Assembly (NCBI GenBank): GCA_016617855.1
Contig: JAECUM010028998.1
Location: 1 to 64,000 of the forward strand
Direction of reading: 5' to 3'
DNA: 64,000 nt
Source: Megalonaias nervosa
Taxonomy: Eukaryota > Mollusca > Bivalvia > Unionida > Unionidae
The notes below the pieces were generated by a model. That model saw only the letters and a program-made list of their open reading frames with translations. It searched no databases and was not told the origin of the DNA. This document shows, piece after piece, positions 23,826 through 35,490 of the stretch (its first letter is position 1; every line of letters begins with the position of its first letter). Made by a program: the position numbers and the translations under genes.

Positions 23826-26114
23826 CACCACTCCCTTGATAACTCACGCCCGGATAACTCGCAAACCTGCTTATAACAGGGTGTCCGGCATGGCTCCCGA
23901 TTTTATTTCCAAAGAGAATATATTTTAAAATGTGCTGAATGTGAAAAAAATCGCGATAAGAATTGGTAAATTGGTAAATTGGTAAATTGAACCTTGATGC
24001 ATACCTTATTTTATGTAAATTTTTGTAAAAACAAAATGGGAATACGGTATTTCGATCTTTTTGCAAACGTAAATCTTCTTAGTGGAAATTTTATGTCCGA
24101 TAATTTAACAAATTTTTCAAATAATACAAAGTGATATGTACGAAAAATTATGATACATTTAAATAGTTATTATTTTGATAACTGGATTGTGTACGAAAAA
24201 TTAAAGGGTACGATAAAATACATGAAATACGGTAGCTCATTATATCATCGGAAATGGTGATTATTGCGCTTAAAGATAGAATCCATATTGTGAAATTTGT
24301 AAGTTCTAATAAGATATCACATATTATGTTTGGGTTTTTTAAGAGAAATAGTTGTCAATACACTGTAAATAAACAGTCTGGTGAAACAGTGATCAACGAA
24401 AAATTCTGGTCAATGCTAACAGGTGGCAACAGAGAATGAAATAAACACCAATTAAATGTCTTGCTGTGTGAAATTCGCATTCTAATCCTTTAATTTCGCT
24501 TCAATGTAAAACACTATAATCGCAACATATTCTCTTCTATGAAAACATGAAAAGAGTCAATCGACCGTCACATCGAAACCCGTGAGTACTTCTGTGAGAA
24601 CCTAATTACATGCTGGCTTTGGTTTGATCAACAACTTGGGGAACTGTTTGTTACATTAAAAAATCAATTAAAAGAGACCAGTGTTGTTTTACCACTTTGA
24701 ATATGTCTTTTGTATCAAATCAAGCAAGGGAAGCACAATTAAAAAAATTCAAAGGCATGCCAATAGGAGCATAAGTTCTTGTGGTCATTACCGTTCTCAA
24801 AATTCATTTTTTTTGACCAATTGAAAATGGTTTCACATTTTTATGTACTTAACATCACTAAAGTATATAATATCAGTAATGTATCCTAATCATTTGTAAA
24901 TATGACCATGGAGAGCAAAGGAAGTAAGCGAAAGGTGTACTCGGTGACTGAAAAGCTGTGCATCATAGATAGGGTTCATAATGACGAAGCGAGATCCAAC
25001 GTTTGCAATGAACTAAACAATTGCTGAGTCGACATTTAGAGGTTGGCTTCAGGATAAGCAGAAACTTCCGGATTATTTACATGATGTTGATTCAGATAAT
25101 GGGATCAAATGAAAACGAGCATGGACTGCAAAGGATACTGAATTAGATGATGCCGTGTACGCATGGTTCACACAGCAACGTGAACAAGGTGTTCCCATCT
25201 CTGGAACAATTCTCAAGATGCAAGCAGAAAAAATGGCAAAAAGTATGGAGAATGAATCTCGTTTTAGGGCAAGCCATGGATGGCTTTGGAGATTCCAGCG
25301 CCGACATAGAATTAAACAATATTCATTGTCGGGAGAAATACACTCAGCAAATCAGGAAGCCGCATGTAATTATCCATACCAGCTCAGAGAGATAATCATC
25401 CATGAACAATACACAGAGGCGGCAGAGAAATCAAAGAGTAACACAAAAAAAATGAACAGATGTTTTCAAAATGTGAAGTGATATTTGTCAAACGTGTCAC
25501 AAACTGCAAGTATTATTGTGTTCTAATTTACGTTATTTTAAATTTGTAGACCCATTAAATTCATGTTGGTAATGGTTAACCCTTGTAAATTTTTTTTTTT
25601 TTTTTTTTTTCATTTTACTTCTACCACAATCAAATCTGCCCATCGTTCCATCGACATTGTTTCTTTGAAATAAGTGTCGATCTTTTGTATAAAAAAGTCT
25701 ACTTTGGATCAAACAATAAAAATAGAATTTATCCAATTCAACACAAAAATTGTGACGTAGTACACAATGTGGGAAGTCGTACATGTGTTAAGCAAATGGA
25801 AACCATGTGGAATAATGTTTTGATGATCTCCTCAATATACTGTAAGTTATCCTGAAATTAATGTTACTCTGAGGAAAAAAGTAAACAAAGTACACCGCTA
25901 TGTAGAGACATTTATTCACAGATAATCTTAGCACGATTATTAACTGAGTATTCAACACCAACATGCCAACCCAACCCACCCCCCTTTTGCCTCTACATCG
26001 ATCCCTTTGTTAGTTTTGTTGTTTGTTATAGGTCCCTCGATAACTCGCGCCCTCGCTTATAACGCGGTCGATGTTTTTGGACCCCTTTGTGCACGAGTTA
26101 TCGAGGGAGTGGTG
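23826..26114 (+). mobile_element. Tigger/pogo-type DNA transposon, 2.3 kb, TA target duplication
   Basis: Terminal inverted repeats CACCACTCCCT-GATAACTC at the left and its complement at the right (26090-26114), flanked by TA (23824-23825 and 26115-26116). Further paired GATAACTCGC / CTTATAAC motifs lie inside both ends. The interior holds a decayed CENP-B-like transposase N-terminus. TA targets, GATAACTCG-type ends and a CENP-B domain are hallmarks of the pogo/Tigger group. It sits in the 3' UTR of the L2-like element. Confidence 0.9.
24902..25481 (+). pseudogene. Pogo/Tigger transposase N-terminal DNA-binding region, broken
   Basis: The first frame (ATG 24902, stop 25025-25027) is a Lys/Arg-rich Psq-type helix-turn-helix start. 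The frame then shifts, and a 108-codon segment (25155-25481) encodes the second CENP-B-type helix-turn-helix, recognisable from W-F-x-Q-Q-R-E-Q-G-x-P-I-S-G, then F-R-A-S-H-G-W-L-W-R-F and R-R-H. Together they would bind the inverted repeats. The DDE catalytic domain expected downstream is absent, so the copy is not autonomous. Confidence 0.82.
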
Positions 26115-26214
26115 TAGATGTTTTTTAAGTGTTGTCAAATGTTGTAAAGTGCTTAGATCTTCTAAAGATTAGGCGCTATACAAAGTCCTCATTATTATTA
26201 TTATTATTATTATG

Positions 26215-26372
26215 TATTAAAGGTCACCTGTAATATGGCTTGTGCTACCACTTGTCTTAAGGATAATCTCTATTAAGCTGTAGCCTGTTTTAAAGGTTGC
26301 CTGTATAAGCACTGTTGTATATGTCACCTGTATTAAAGACACTCCTGTCTTAAAAGTTACCTGTATTACAGA
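26215..26372 (+). repeat. Degenerate ~33-bp tandem repeat, right part
   Basis: Continuation of the array at 21262-21346, units of the type TTAAAGGTCACCTGTATTA. It resumes straight after the (ATT)n tail. Confidence 0.6.
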
Positions 26373-26404
26373 CTCTGTCTCAGATAATAGTACCAGATCT
26401 ATAT

Positions 26405-27055
26405 TTTATTTGCATTTTGCTGACATTTCATTCCCCATTTTACATGCAATAATTCAGCATTTCACTTGCATTCATTCTGCATTTCATTGGCAATTCATTC
26501 TGCATTTTGCTTGCATTCATCCTGCATTTCATTTGCATTCCATGCATTTTTTTGCATTGCAGCTACCATTTTGTTGTTTTATGGTTGCAGTTTCAGAAAT
26601 GCATTCTGTTTTTGTATTTATCACTTCATTTCATTGTTTCCTTTCAGTAAATTTAAGGGTTTGTTTAATTTAGATAAATATTTTACAGAGAAAACTACCA
26701 CTGATGATGTCATCACATCAGCTTATAGTGTAAAATTGTCAGTATAAGGAATAATTATTTTCCCAGATTATCATGTAAAAGGGCTTTCAGCTGTGGAAAA
26801 TTAGTGGCAACCTGAAATACAGGTAAATAGATTTTCACATCCATGCAATAAATGCATTTTAATTTTTGTTTGTCATTCATCATTCTGCATTTTGCATTTG
26901 AGTTCCATTATATTGGATTCATCGTTTCATTTGAATTCATTGTGTTTTGTTTACAATTATTCTCCATTCCACTTGCATTTCTTATACATTTTACTGGTAA
27001 TGTTATCTGTTTCAGGGTCTGTAGAACCATCTGTCTTAAAGGTCACCTGTATTTA
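26405..27055 (+). repeat. Low-complexity CATT/TGCATT-rich tract
   Basis: Irregular repetition of CATTCTGCATTTCA-like strings (densest at 26405-26560 and 26850-26990). Open frames here are by-products of the repetition. A single CACCTGTATT unit of the neighbouring array is at about 27040. Confidence 0.6.
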
Positions 27056-27289
27056 TCAACCAGCAGAAACTGGAGATCATTAAAGTCTAAGTATTAAGAA
27101 CTTAATGTTGTATTCACTGCACCAGATCACAATTCTGAATTCAAATGCGCGTCTTCCATTTTGATGATAACATTACATGATATTTTGTTACACATTACTC
27201 AGAATTGGTCATACTTAAAAAAAAGAAAAAATCAATTGCCTTACTGGGAAGATCTTGTTAGGGTTGGTGGGTCTGTTATTGAAGCCCTA

Positions 27290-27600
27290 ACAACACGACT
27301 AGAATGTAATTTTGCTCTGCTGGTCATAGACCAAAGGAGCTTATTTGATGGCATGTTGTCTGATGTATGTCTTCAGATGTCCAGTGTCATATGTCTGTTA
27401 GCACAAGTTTGTTTTCGCTACTCCTAAACTACTAGGAGGATTGCCAGTAAACCTTATGCACACATTCTAGTTTGTCCTAAATGAAAATGATGCAGTTCAG
27501 ACCCCCAGTGTGGCCACCACAACAGCGATCTTGAAAATCATGGTATTGCTAATCCTCTGAATGGATGGTCATATCAACATGGAGGTTCACTAAAAGAATT
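27290..27600 (+). repeat. AGCT-hairpin repeat family, copy
   Basis: Shares successive blocks with 3420-3720, 36262-36860 and 43860-44206: a GCTCTGCTGGTCATAGACCA...GGAGC hairpin-like start, TTAGCACAAGTTTG, CTACTCCT, GGAGGATTGCCA, AAATGAAAATGATGCAG, CCACCACAACAGC, CTTGAAAATC and GGTCATATCAACATGG. Family class unknown, no coding potential. Confidence 0.7.
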
Positions 27601-27752
27601 GATCACCAAGGTTCCGATAACATTATCTACACCTTGGTAGATCGAAAAGCTATATCGGTGCTTTGTCCTAGCGACATCTATTGGATTTTATGTGTTGCCT
27701 CCCGTAATATGTACTGCCAACTAACAAATAGCATTGTACATTAGCCAAAATC

Positions 27753-28060
27753 GGTGCTGACAATTGACCTCAAAAAGATACTTTGTAAGTTTAACATCAA
27801 AAGTATGACTGTGTACCAAAAGGAAGCCGTTACAGGTCTATTTGAGTGAAAGTATTTGTGCAAACACGGACTGGCACTGGAAAAGTGCTTATTTATCAGT
27901 CCATTCAAGTTGTGTGCTCCTCTTGTCTCAATCACGTAGGAACAGTGTTCAAATTTGAACAACTTAATTTTGATTGGATGTGGTGGCTTTCCGCTGCATC
28001 CAATGAAATTCACAGACCTGAAGCACAGAAATGTCTGCTCAATATGCCAAGGGGTAGATA
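27753..28060 (+). pseudogene. RecQ-like helicase N-terminal fragment
   Basis: One frame (about 27753-27849) encodes a helix with Y-Q-K-E-A-V-T-G-L, matching the Q-motif region ahead of RecQ helicase motif I. After a stop, the next frame (27846-28061) gives K-V-F-V-Q-T-R-T-G-T-G-K, then L-I-Y-Q, matching Walker A with its RecQ-style L-x-Y-Q tail (usually T-G-x-G-K-S; here the Ser is Val). The later DEAD/DEAH box is not visible. Many invertebrate genomes carry transposon-borne or retroposed RecQ-like fragments; this looks like one. Confidence 0.45.
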
Positions 28061-31000
28061 GGGTTATTAGAACCTTGGCTAGCGAAGATGGCCACCTAGA
28101 GGTTCGTTCAGAGGAAATGTACACCAAATTTGCTGTGCGTATCCAATAACAAGAACATGTCTTTGTCCTTGTAAGTATTTTGAGTCCAGTGCCCAGCGCG
28201 AAGACAAGGTGACATCAGGATTGTTAAGTGGGTCCTCTTGTATAGCATATCTGGTAGACTGTATGCAGTTTGGTTTACCAAAGCACTCCATATAGTACTC
28301 AGTGGATGCCAAGACATTTTGTTGTGGACACAATAACTGTATTGGCGGAAAGTATTTGAAACAGGAGATTGCAGTAGAGTAGGCTTGAATCTTCTTAAGA
28401 AACGAGATGGACAAGATATAGCCTGGAACCCTCTACACAGTTCAAACACTCCAAACTGAAAACTCATGGATGCAGCACAGCATATGCTGTCTGCCATACA
28501 AGAAATGAAAGATGGGCTTCCCAAACAAAGAGGCTATTGGTGAACTGAAAAGTTTCTCCTTATGCTTGCACCAAAAAATCCCGAAGGAATTGTAAACAGT
28601 AATTGATCTTGAATACGGCAAGTATCTTCTCAAATGCTGTGAAGATACCACCTTTCAGGATAGAAAGTGAACCATTCGTTTCCAGTAGCCATGCACTGCC
28701 ACAATATATAAGGAGGAGATTCTAATGTACAAACATTTCCTTGTACCCAAAATCGACAGAGTGTTTGTACTAGCAGATATAGATGATGACATTCCCATAT
28801 TTGGTACACAGCAGTACCAGTATCTCTAAATAAGGACTGACAAAATACAAGTTGTCCAACTGCCACTTCACTTGTTCCTTTGCCACTCTTGCTTCAAGAT
28901 GTCCAAGTATCCCAATTTCATTTTGTTTTTTAGTACATGCTAATGTATCTTCTTTTTTCATAGCACATCATGGAATGATATGCTTGTCTTCAGTACACAA
29001 CAATATTCTGCCATGAAGACAAACTGTAACTTTCTAGATGACTGATCTGGCTCCAGTGCATTCTTGTCATCCTCAGTGTGTGTGTGTCCACACATCCATT
29101 GTATGATTACAATATTTGACAAGAAACATCACATTTTCAGTGCTGCCTATATAACAAAGTAACAATCACATCCACTTTTTCTATGTGATGTGGTGAATGC
29201 AAGTTGCCCTACGTGGTAGCAGACAAGTTCTGTCTGCAGAACATTTGTTTATTTTTTATTTATTCAGTGAAAACTAAACCAAACATCTTCTGCAGCAAAG
29301 TGTCTTCCAGAGTTTGGAGCCTTCCATTGCAGTGAGTGGGTGGACTCAGCAAGTCTAGATATCCACTGGTTTTCCCTTTTTTCTGCACATGCCACAGACA
29401 TGCTGGAACTTGGCTTGCCAGCTAGCTGACCCATGAGGTCTTCTGGTTGTTGAGGGATCTCTGCAAGTCTTGTTGGTTACCTGAGTTTGGCTGGCATAGA
29501 TGCTCCTCCCATTCTCTGGGTTAATGGCTGGCCCAGCTGATGAGTCCAATCAGCTGACCCAACTTGCTAGCCAAACTAGATGATGTTCCATCAATGTAAA
29601 TGCTAAAAAAAATAACATTAACACTTGAAATCTTAATTGTTTCTAGCTGTCTGGAGATGGGGGGGGGGGTCATCTTACCTCCTCATTGCTTACCGTTTCT
29701 TGACTAATTCCATTTTCAGTAATACTAGAACACTGGTCTCATTTTTGATGATTTTGTGAGAAAGACATTTTCATGTGTACTTAAATTCATGAATTTTCCT
29801 GTCAGAGTTTGCATATCATTGGAGCTCTCCAAATAAAGAATACTAAAGAAAAAACATGCCAACAACAAATGGTGATGTTGATGGTTAAAACAATACTAAT
29901 ACTAGATGGAGTACAAATCAAGGTCAAGATCAGTTCCTTGCATCATGATTTTGTCCAAGAGGTCAATCATGTTGGTATGACCTGTCAATTAAACCGCTGT
30001 CCATTGAAGTTATAGCATCAGTATGTTTTGATGATCATGTTGTGTGGATATTGTCAGTAGCTCAGGACGATCAGCAAGCTGTGGCAGCCATGGATGTGTG
30101 GTGGAGGAAAACAGCTCAAGATAAAATGTTTGAGAGATCAGTGGGATTGACTTTCCTAATTTTACAATTTCTCTAATTTTGTATGTGACAAACATTTACA
30201 TCTATTGGAAGACTGGATTCACAGTTTTGATTCAGAGGGTTTGTCCAGAAATCGGTGAAGTGTGAGCTTTAGTACTGTAATTAGTACTGTAATTAGAGTT
30301 TAATTAGTACTGTAATTAGAGTTTAATTTGCATCAAGCAGTAGTTTCACTATTTTATATTCTTGTTCCATTGAATCATAATGCATGGATACAATTAAATG
30401 TGCTTTCAGGAGGATTTAAATTTTAACAGGAATCAGTAGTATTAACTGTTAGAAATCATCTTTGATTGTTGTAGATTATTCATTTAGATGGACCACAGCA
30501 AGTTGTATCTTAGAATTGTGGAGAATAAAGCACAATTTTGTTATTCCTGTATTTGCAGTACATTCATCAGCAGTTTTACTTAAATGAAGGATTCATGTAG
30601 ATAAATATTAAATCTAATTTTTGTACATCATTTCATTATTAATTCATTGTTAGTACTTTTGGTACTTAAATATTTTACAGTTACTGTTTTATTCTTAGAG
30701 ATCTCATAAAACATTTTGATTTAAAGCGAGTGGAAATGTATAATTTACCTGATACTGGATACTTTTTGCATACATATGTATGAAAAGAATATAAACTCCT
30801 TTATCATATTTTTTCCAAAATGGATTAAAATAAAACGAACTGTTACAAAATATAATATTTTATTACAATAATGAAGTTGAATTATCAAATAGATGAGATT
30901 TATTGACCACTAGGAATGTATCAGTAAGAAAGTAGGGTTGGGGAGCTTAATGCATCACATGAGGTTCAGTTTTTGGTGGTCTTTAATATTGTGGTTTAGG

Positions 31001-32325
31001 GCAACCATGAAATTAATGAAAATTGATATCCCATGAAAATTGGTAAGCTAAAAAATGGAGTGATACAACAGTGTAATTCTAGTTATAACCTTCTTAATTT
31101 CCAGCCCATTACTACTTACAGTCTGTTGCTTTTTAGGCAGTTGATACACATGTACCAAAGTCACACTGTTTTGTGTGCTATGAATAGAATGCACGTTTCC
31201 TATTAAACTCGTATGCATAGGCCTGCCCAAGTTTAACATCAGTGTTAACCCTTTTTACCTTTTTGGTACCTCTGTTATCTATCGAAAGGTTTAAGAATAA
31301 AATCTGATCCTTATAGTGTATAATTATTTTCACAGAATAATTTTTATATGCTTTAAAATATTGAGAGAACTCCTTCACCATCAAGCCAGTGAAGCAGTGT
31401 GACCTGCTTTTGCTGACATTTCTCAACTTCAGAATCTATTTACCAACACCTGCAAAACTAAATCATTGAAATTTGATAAGTTATCAAAATCATTGTTGCC
31501 TCTCAACATCTGAGACTATATCTGACTTGTTGAAACTTTCGTAGTCACATTTCTAATCATCCAAACTCTAGAAAGTACTGAGCATAATCACTGGCATCAT
31601 TTGGAGAGTGGAGAATCAAACTCAGTTATTTTTGAGAGAAGATTATGACTAGATCTTAAATACAACCACGTGATGTGACATAATGGGCATTGACCTCAAT
31701 GCCTGTACTGTCTAATAGAGGGTTTTCCCAGAATTTGGTGCTACGAAAACCAGTTCTTAATGGCTGTTGTTTACAGTAGGCATCCAAGCACACTTCCATG
31801 TGAATAGTGATAGGCTTCCAAACATGCTTCCAAGCAAATTGGGTAGAGGCATCCACAGGGGCTTTCATGACAATTGGTAGAGGCATCCAGAGAGACTTGC
31901 CTGAGGAAAAGGGTTAATAAACAGTTATGACTTCAATTGATGTTTAGTTATTTCTTGGATGTACTTCTGTATAATTTTCACAAAATTAGTTTAAGGTGTT
32001 ATTAAAATATTTACTCTTTGCTTTGATGGTTCACAGGCTAGTACCATGGATGAATTAACACATATGTGTTACCCAGTAGATTTAATGTCAGAAAGACAAG
32101 CAGCATCAACCTTGATCTGTCTGCACATCTTGTCATGGTAGTGGGCAGTCATGGTGCATCATAAAGCATTCATGTTGTACAGCTTTAGGCTGACACTGCT
32201 TCAGTAAATTGCCACAAGCTCTGTAATTTTGGTTTGTAGGGGTTCATTCTAGCATCAAAATGATTCTTGTGACTAAAGATTTTTTGAATTGGTTTTTTTT
32301 TTATAGTACAGGGGTTTCACTTGTA
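28061..32325 (+). other. Intron sequence; minus-strand open frames at 28079-28866 of unknown nature
   Basis: Minus-strand frames, the longest 138 codons at 28108-28524, overlap in a chain from 28866 to 28079. They are Cys/Phe/Ser-rich and show no family I recognise, and may be the shadow of a decayed plus-strand gene continuing the helicase fragment. A G9 tract lies near 29660. At 30266-30329 a short tandem repeat of about 27 bp (TAGTACTGTAATTAGAGTTT) occurs. The rest is featureless to me. Confidence 0.4.
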
Positions 32326-32649
32326 GACCACTCCAGTGGCCTAGTGGTGGAGCATCTGCCTCTGATGTGGAAGGTCGCGGGTTCGAACCCCGGCCGAGTT
32401 GTACCAAAGACCTTCAAAAATGGTACTAACAGCTGCCTCATTTAGCGCTCAGCATTAAGAGGTTAGTGTTAGGACTGGTTGGCCTGGTGTCAGGATAATG
32501 TGACTGGGTGGGACATCATGCTACATGTCTGCGGCATGATGCCCCAGTGCTAGACATCACAATAAACTGTCACACGGCAGACATCATAGCGATATGACTG
32601 AAAAATTGTTAAAGCTGCGTTAAAAATCTAAATCACACACACACACACA
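32326..32649 (+). mobile_element. tRNA-derived SINE, family A
   Basis: Complete copy, A box TGGCCTAGTGG and a perfect B box GGTTCGAACCCC, ending in (AC)n. Flanks TCACTTGTAG / CTCACTTAG are candidate target duplications. Confidence 0.88.
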
Positions 32650-33357
32650 GACTCACTTAGTGGATTTTGTTTAACAGAAATAAAGATGAACCAACATACC
32701 GTTTCAGTTGTTTTGAGAGGGTTTGGGTGTCATCCTTCCCAAACTAGTTCCTTTTAAACTCAGCCATAAAGGAAGACATAAATAAACAATAACATATGGT
32801 AAACATTGTTAACCCAAGAATCCAGCCAGCTGTAAACATTTTCGTGAGTCATATGGCAGTTTTGACTTGCATATGGCAAAATCAGTGTTAAAGTATGTAG
32901 ACATATTTGGATGAAATGAACCTAAAGGCGTGATCCTGTATAATCCAGATTGATGCACTGTGGTGTCACAATGAAAGCTTGACATATTGATAAACAAATT
33001 CGTACTACCCTATATTGTGACATTTCCACTTGATGTACTGTTTTCTTGACCTAAGTTAGTACATGGTCACCATTGTAAACAACTATAGCTATCAATAATT
33101 TTTGTCTGGAAGTTTCTTGATGACAGTTGAGGTGCAGAGCATTCAAAAATCGGGATTGAATAGACTTTGGTTCATGAAAATTAGTGTTAAATTTTAAAAG
33201 AACAATTTAATTTAAAATGAGTAAATGTGCATACAAGATCCATGTGACTTTTACTGTAGTTTATGAGGTTCCATTTTTTAATCACAGTTTTCTTGTTTTT
33301 GTTTACATATATTGTTTTTCCCTCGTCTTAGGAGATTAATCATTTTTCTTGGTACAG

Positions 33358-33764
33358 AAGCAGTGCGCTGAGACGAGCTTCAGATTATTCTGTTGGAGAA
33401 AGACAGCAGTCATCTGACAGTGCAGTGAAACAAACATTTGATCATTCTCATAAAGAAATACGCAGGTCATCGGAAGGTGCTGTTAGACACATATCTGAAG
33501 AGAAACAACCATCATCAAGCAGTGCGTTCAGACGAATATATGATCATTCTCGTGAAGAAAGACGAAAGTCTGATATTGCAGTCAGACGAACATCAGATCA
33601 TTCTAATGAAGAAAGACGAAAGACAACAGGTAGTGCAGTGAGACAAACATCGGAAGAGAAACAACAGTCTTCAGGAAGTGCAGTGAGACAGACTTCTGAT
33701 GTCATGCGTGAAGAAAGGCAAAAGACATCAGACAGGGCAACTGTCATCAAGTCAGAAGAACCAA
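33358..33764 (+). CDS. Exon D: Arg/Ser/Glu repeat exon of the zinc-finger gene
   Basis: A 407-nt exon between CATTTTTCTTGGTACAG| and CCAA|GTAAGG. It starts with one base (A) that completes Arg with exon C and ends with one base (A) that completes Lys with exon E. It encodes about 135 residues in seven or eight degenerate units of 15-20 residues, each built on S-A-V-R-R/Q-T-S-D-H-S-x-E-E-R-R/Q-K-S-S. No globular fold is expected. R-R-x-S and R-R-S-S sequences recur and resemble basophilic kinase sites (inference). The upstream frame is open to a TAG at 33329-33331, where another AG acceptor exists, but only the site at 33358 fits the exon-C phase. An antisense LINE tail begins about a dozen bases after the donor. 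Confidence 0.78.
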
Positions 33765-33777
33765 GTAAGGCATTGAT

Positions 33778-34260
33778 AATTCTAATAATAATAATAAGAA
33801 TAATAATAATAATAATAATGAGGACTTTGTATAGCACCTAATCTTTAGAAGCTCTAAGCGCTTTACAACATTTAACAACACTTAAAAAACATATATTATG
33901 ATATGATTAAAAAAATAAAAACAAACACGACGAAATTAGAAAACAGAAAACATGCTGTAAATATTAAAGGTAAGGAAACATTATTAGGTCTTTAAGTCTG
34001 TTCTTGCAGTTGAAATAAGTGAGTTTTAAGAGCGCTCTTGAATTAGATCACTGTGTCTTTGTGTCTAAGTTCAGTGGACAATTCATTCCACGTTGCTGGG
34101 CTCTGGTATGCAAAAGAACGTTGTCCATATGATTTCATTTTTGTAGTGGGAATAATGAGAATACAAGTGTCAAAAGAGATTAATCAGTGAGATTAAGACA
34201 GTAAATAAGGATCAAATCATTCTTTTGCAGAGGTATGTCTTCTGGTGTTCTGTGCAAAAA
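33778..34260 (-). mobile_element. L2/CR1-like LINE, 3' end, antisense
   Basis: Begins with (TAATAA)n, the complement of the (ATT)n tail, then runs through the 3' UTR and into the ORF2 C-terminus. The stretch around 34080-34165 is the complement of 23560-23660. At about 33883-33908 it keeps the uninterrupted form of the site where the Tigger element sits in the 21.3-kb copy. Confidence 0.85.
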
Positions 34261-34849
34261 ACCCATTACATTTGTTGTGCCTTTGTTTAGAAAATGGCGA
34301 CACATAGGTATCAAATTTCAATTAGTGACCATGCCACCATTGTTAAAATTAAGATCCTTTGCATGGTGTCAACATTTCCAGTGTCTAACAGCCTGCTAAT
34401 TTTAGATGGTTTGTAATTGGTTTCTAATTGGAATTTAAAACAACAAAATGCACTGTATGCTGTCAGACATTTTGACACCATTTTATAATGTCATGACTTA
34501 TCCTGTAGTATTGTACCATGGGGAATTACACTTTCTGCTCTTTTCTGACCAAATTTCCTCAAGTGTATTGGAATGGGGATTGAAGGCATTTCTGCTTCTG
34601 TGTGGTTGGTAATCTGCTTATGTGTGGTTGTTAAAATTCATTTAACAACAGTTAAACAACATCAGCGTCCTTAACTCCTTGAATATGAATTTGTTATGCA
34701 CAAAGCTGACCTACTAGCCCAGTATGAAAGTTGCAGGGAAAGCTGCCACAGAATTAGAATTTAGTTCTTTTTCCGATACAAAACTTTGGGCAAGATGCAT
34801 TAAATTTACTAGCTGAAAAATGATTTGGAGTTATCCAAGCTTGGAGCTG

Positions 34850-35490
34850 CTGCAGCTCAGTTGGTAGAATGTCTGCTGCCTTGGTACATCCATTGGAAAG
34901 ACATGATATAGCCAGTAGAATGTCATCTGGCTTTGGTACATCCACTGTAAGGACATGATATAACCGATAGAATGTCAGCTGCTTTGGTACATCCAGTGGA
35001 AAGGCATGATACAGCCAATAGAATGTCATCTGGCTTTGGTGCATCCATTGGAAAGGATGATACAGCCAGTAGAATGTAAGCTGCCGTGTTGAATCCATTG
35101 GAAAGGTACAATATAGCCAGTAGAGTGTCAGCTGCCTGGTGCATCCACTAGAAAGGCATGATATAGCCAGTGGAGTGTCAGCTGCCTGGGTGCATCCACT
35201 GGAAAGGTCTGATATAGCCAGTAGAGTGTCAGCTGCCTGGGTGCATCCACTAGAAAGGCATGATATAGCCAGTAGAGTGTCAGCTGCCTGGGTGCATCCA
35301 CTAGAAAGGCATGATATAGCCAGTAGAGTGTCAGCTGCCTAGGTGCATCCACTAGAAAGGCATGATATAGCCAATGGAGTGTCAGCTGCCTGGGTGCATC
35401 CACTGGAAAGGTATGATATAGCCAATGGAATGTCAGCTGCCTTGGTGCATCCAGTGGAAAGGTATGATATAGCCAATAATGTGTTGCAAG
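34850..35490 (+). repeat. 51-bp minisatellite, about 12 units
   Basis: Units read ...GTGTCAGCTGCCTGGGTGCA..., then TCCACTAGAAAGGCATGATA and TAGCCAGTAGA; period 51 bp, most homogeneous at 35100-35400. Because 51 is a multiple of three, frames stay open on both strands (150 codons on the minus strand, a 17-residue repeat), so the long open frames are a by-product. The first unit (about 34855) reads AGCTCAGTTGGTAGAATGTC, like the D-arm/A-box half of a tRNA, so the array may have grown from a tRNA-derived element. Confidence 0.88.

Larger units (their letters stand above)
21347..26212 (+). mobile_element. L2/CR1-like LINE, 5'-truncated, split by a Tigger element
   Basis: Starts inside the endonuclease domain and ends in (ATT)n at 26190-26212, a typical L2-type 3' microsatellite tail. 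The 3' UTR is interrupted by the DNA transposon at 23826-26114. A second 3' fragment of the same family, in antisense at 33778-34260, reads straight through the interrupted point, confirming the nesting. Confidence 0.88.

Noticed and set aside
26410..27097. Overlapping Phe/His/Ile-rich ORFs of 81-93 codons
   Set aside because: Artefacts of the CATT/TGCATT low-complexity tract.
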